In this document: positions 9,036 to 11,010 of the stretch, piece after piece | How positions within the stretch are numbered: position 1 is the first letter of the stretch | Layout: every line of letters begins with the position of its first letter | Source: JAKFWI01 sp035549875 | GTDB taxonomy: Bacteria > Pseudomonadota > Alphaproteobacteria > Caulobacterales > Aquidulcibacteraceae | Length of the DNA: 11,010 nucleotides | Assembly (NCBI GenBank): GCA_035549875.1 | Contig: DASZPV010000174.1 | Location: 1 to 11,010, forward strand | Reading direction: 5' to 3' | Position numbers and translations under genes: made by a program | The notes under the pieces: model-generated | Databases searched by the model: none | The model's input: the letters and a program-made list of their open reading frames with translations, nothing else | Told to the model about the DNA's origin: nothing

Positions 9036-10061
9036 ATGCGGGCGGGAATTTTTTCACTGGCGATGCTTTGTCTGGCTGCCCCGGCTTATGCGTGGGGTCC
9101 GGCCGGCCATCGCTGGGCGAGCAGCGCCGCGATCGGCCTGTTGCCGGCGGAGGTTCCGGCGTTTGTGCGGGCGCCGACCGCGCGAACGGCGATTGGCGAG
9201 TTCGCCAACGAGCCGGATCGCTCGCGCGGCGCCGGTAAGGCGCACGATTCCGAGCGCGACGCCGGCCATTTCCTCGATATGACCGACGATGGAAAGGTCT
9301 TGGGCGCTCTCGCCCTGTCGGCGCTGCCCGAAACCCGCGCCGAATATGACGCCGCGCTCAACGCCGCCGGAACGGATCAGTACAAGGCCGGCTATCTGCC
9401 GTATTCGATCATCGACGGCTATCAGCAGTTGGTGAAGGATTTTGCTTATTGGCGCGCGCTGAGCATCGGCGAGCAGAAGGCCGTCAGCGCGCAGGATCGC
9501 GCCTGGTTTGCCGCTGATCGGGCGCTGCGCGAGCAGCTTACCATCCGCGATCTCGGCGTATGGAGCCATTTCGTCGCGGACGTTACGCAGCCCCAGCATG
9601 CGAGCGTGCATTATGACGGCTGGGGCGATTTTCCGAATCCACAAAATTTTCCCAATCGGCGCGGGTTTCATGTCCGTTGGGAGAACCAGTTCGTTCAAGA
9701 CAACGTCGATCGCGCGGCGATCGCCGCAGCGGCGCCGGCGTTCCGCGATTGCAATTGCCCGCTCATGCAGCGCGTCGCCGCCGACATTCTGGAAAGCTTC
9801 GGCCACGTGACGCCCCTCTACGAGCTTGAAGCCCGCGGCGCCTTCGCCTGGCCGACGCCGGACAAGAATGCGCCGGTGATAAAGGAGGGCGCGGCGTTCG
9901 CGGCGAAACGTCTGGCGCTCAGCGCTGCGGAAATCCGCGACCTCATCATCTTGGCGTGGCGCGAAAGCGCGAAGGGAAGCGTCGGCTATCCCGCGATCGC
10001 GGTGGCTGACATTGAGTCCGGCAAGATCGCGCTGACGCGTCAGATGCTCGGCGGGGAGTAG
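9036..10061 (+). CDS. Exported S1/P1 nuclease / phospholipase C-fold zinc enzyme
   Basis: From the ATG at 9036 this is a 341-residue preprotein. A 19-residue signal peptide ends AYA just before Trp20, so cleavage exposes Trp as the mature N-terminus, as the trinuclear-zinc S1/P1 and PC-PLC fold requires. All nine expected ligands are visible: W20, H25 (WGPAGH, with the W+5 His spacing of P1), D61, H78 (GHFLDM), H178, D182 and H188 (HFVADVTQPQH, same 4 and 6 spacing as P1), H212 and E216 (HVRWE). P1 nuclease has Asp at the last position; Bacillus cereus phospholipase C has Glu. Substrate could therefore be single-stranded nucleic acid or a phospholipid. A GTG at 9021 would add five residues, but its AAAGG lies only one base away, so the ATG with GAAAG upstream is preferred. 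It is divergent from the VirJ-like gene and ends one base from the stop of the convergent gene. Confidence 0.9.
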   Translation: MRAGIFSLAMLCLAAPAYAWGPAGHRWASSAAIGLLPAEVPAFVRAPTARTAIGEFANEPDRSRGAGKAHDSERDAGHFLDMTDDGKVLGALALSALPETRAEYDAALNAAGTDQYKAGYLPYSIIDGYQQLVKDFAYWRALSIGEQKAVSAQDRAWFAADRALREQLTIRDLGVWSHFVADVTQPQHASVHYDGWGDFPNPQNFPNRRGFHVRWENQFVQDNVDRAAIAAAAPAFRDCNCPLMQRVAADILESFGHVTPLYELEARGAFAWPTPDKNAPVIKEGAAFAAKRLALSAAEIRDLIILAWRESAKGSVGYPAIAVADIESGKIALTRQMLGGE

Positions 10062-10062
10062 C

Positions 10063-11010
10063 TTAAGCCGCGTTGCGATCCTCGTGGCCGCCGGCTTGCG
10101 CCGCTTCGATCCAACTGGCGATGGTTTCGCGTGAGGCGGGCTTGGACGAGCGCGACATCTGCTTGCCTTCGGATGTCTGCAGATAATCTTCAACCAGTCC
10201 GGCGATTGTTTCAGCGTCCTGCGCGGCGAGATCCTCCAGATCGCGCACGCCGCACGCGACGAGCACCTGCGCATCGAAGCCGCGTAGCGCCGGAATCGCG
10301 CAGGCGAGCATGGCCTGGGCCTGCCAGTCGCGGATCACCGGCGGCGTGATGTGGCTGACCTTGACGGTCTTGGCGGCCTGTTCGGGTTCGGCGGCGAGCA
10401 GATCGGCGACGGTGCGCAGGCCGACGGCTTCCAGCCGCGCGGCGGTTTTTGCGCCGATGGAGGGCGCATCGACGATCGGGTCTTCGCGATGCAGGCGCGG
10501 GCCGGGGCGAGGTGTTGCGGCTTCGGGTTCTGGCGCGGCCGGCGCAATAGCCGGCGCGGGCGGGGCAATGGCTTCGGGCTTTTCGGCTTTCGGTTTGCGC
10601 GGCGGCGCGGCGATGTCTTCGCCGCGCGCAGGAAATTCCCCCTGCCCATGGGCCTTGCCGATTTCGCGCGGCCATTTGGCGTTCAGCGTCGAGAGCGGCA
10701 CGTTCAGCACTTCCAGCGCATAAAGCGCGCGCACTTCGCGGTCGTCCGCCGGCAGGGTGGCGCGCACCTTGCCGCTCTTTTGAAACTCGGCGTACATCGC
10801 CAGCACGAGCTTTTTTTCCGCGCCGTCTGCGATCTTGTTGGCGATCACGTTGATCGGGGCCGACATCGTCGTGAAGAACGCATCGAGGCCCGTTGGCGAC
10901 ATCGGCGGGGCTATCGCGGCTTCGGCGAAGGCGCGCTCGTAAATCCGCGCGAGCGTGACGGCGGCGAGGCCGATCAGCGGGGCGATCGCGCGCTCGATCG
11001 CTTCATCGAG
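10063..11010 (-). CDS. DUF4332-like helix-hairpin-helix protein, partial: N-terminus beyond right edge
   Basis: The minus-strand frame is open from its TAA at 10065-10063 to the window edge, with GC-rich third positions throughout, so the gene very likely starts outside. The first internal ATG is at 10902; it has no Shine-Dalgarno and would discard 36 coding-like codons. Residue numbers below count from it. Residues 1-85 are an unrecognised mostly helical part (KKLVLAMYAEFQKSGK, YALEVLNVPLSTLN). Residues about 88-138 are an Ala/Pro-rich, charged linker with no expected fold. Residues about 146-270 hold two helix-hairpin-helix-like units, PSIGAKTAARLEAVGLRTVA and PALRGFDAQVLVACGVRDLE, resembling DUF4332. 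Such units often bind DNA or nucleotides, but no function is established for this family and none is claimed. The stop faces the stop of the zinc-enzyme gene across one base. Confidence 0.78.
   Translation of the reverse strand, partial: LDEAIERAIAPLIGLAAVTLARIYERAFAEAAIAPPMSPTGLDAFFTTMSAPINVIANKIADGAEKKLVLAMYAEFQKSGKVRATLPADDREVRALYALEVLNVPLSTLNAKWPREIGKAHGQGEFPARGEDIAAPPRKPKAEKPEAIAPPAPAIAPAAPEPEAATPRPGPRLHREDPIVDAPSIGAKTAARLEAVGLRTVADLLAAEPEQAAKTVKVSHITPPVIRDWQAQAMLACAIPALRGFDAQVLVACGVRDLEDLAAQDAETIAGLVEDYLQTSEGKQMSRSSKPASRETIASWIEAAQAGGHEDRNAA

Noticed and set aside
9054..10274. 406-codon minus-strand open frame antisense to the S1/P1-fold gene
   Set aside because: It is stop-poor because the region is GC-rich. 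Its Arg-rich translation shows no recognisable domain, and it overlaps two genes with clear family signatures.

Overview
The window reads as about 11 kb of GC-rich chromosome (codon third positions mostly G or C) from an alphaproteobacterium, probably Hyphomicrobiales or a close relative. This rests on the carB-greA-ELM1 gene order, the amino-acid character of CarB and GreA, and an AcvB/VirJ-type periplasmic hydrolase. No species assignment is possible from the sequence alone. There are no rRNA or tRNA genes, CRISPR arrays, IS elements or integrase genes. Nine protein genes fill nearly the whole window and no gene-free stretch exceeds about 100 bp.

Seven genes lie head to tail on the minus strand. 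In transcription order they are: an exported VirJ/AcvB-like serine hydrolase (8970-8284); an MBOAT O-acyltransferase of the AlgI/DltB type (8191-6746); a membrane-anchored SGNH-like partner whose ATG directly abuts the MBOAT stop codon (6745-5489); a small protein made of two tandem copies of one roughly 90-residue domain (5417-4857); carB, the large subunit of carbamoyl-phosphate synthetase (4756-1475); greA, the transcript-cleavage factor (1422-949); and an ELM1-family (DUF1022) gene cut by the left edge (849-1). The last three are conserved housekeeping-type genes. The first four look like an accessory envelope block placed upstream of carB. carA is not in the window.

Divergent from the VirJ-like gene, across a gap of about 65 bp, is an exported zinc enzyme of the S1/P1 nuclease / phospholipase C fold (9036-10061, plus strand). 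It keeps the full set of nine zinc ligands, but the last is Glu, as in Bacillus phospholipase C, where S1/P1 nucleases have Asp. It runs tail to tail, with one intervening base, into a minus-strand gene with a C-terminal helix-hairpin-helix-like region resembling DUF4332 (10063 to beyond 11010, cut by the right edge).

The most interesting possibility is that the VirJ-like hydrolase, the S1/P1-PLC-fold enzyme and the MBOAT/SGNH pair form an envelope or lipid remodelling neighbourhood: two exported hydrolases share a divergent promoter region, and an acyl-transfer module follows one of them. This is inference from families and layout. A strong 12-bp RNA hairpin just upstream of carB and a smaller hairpin upstream of the ELM1 gene are candidate regulatory structures.
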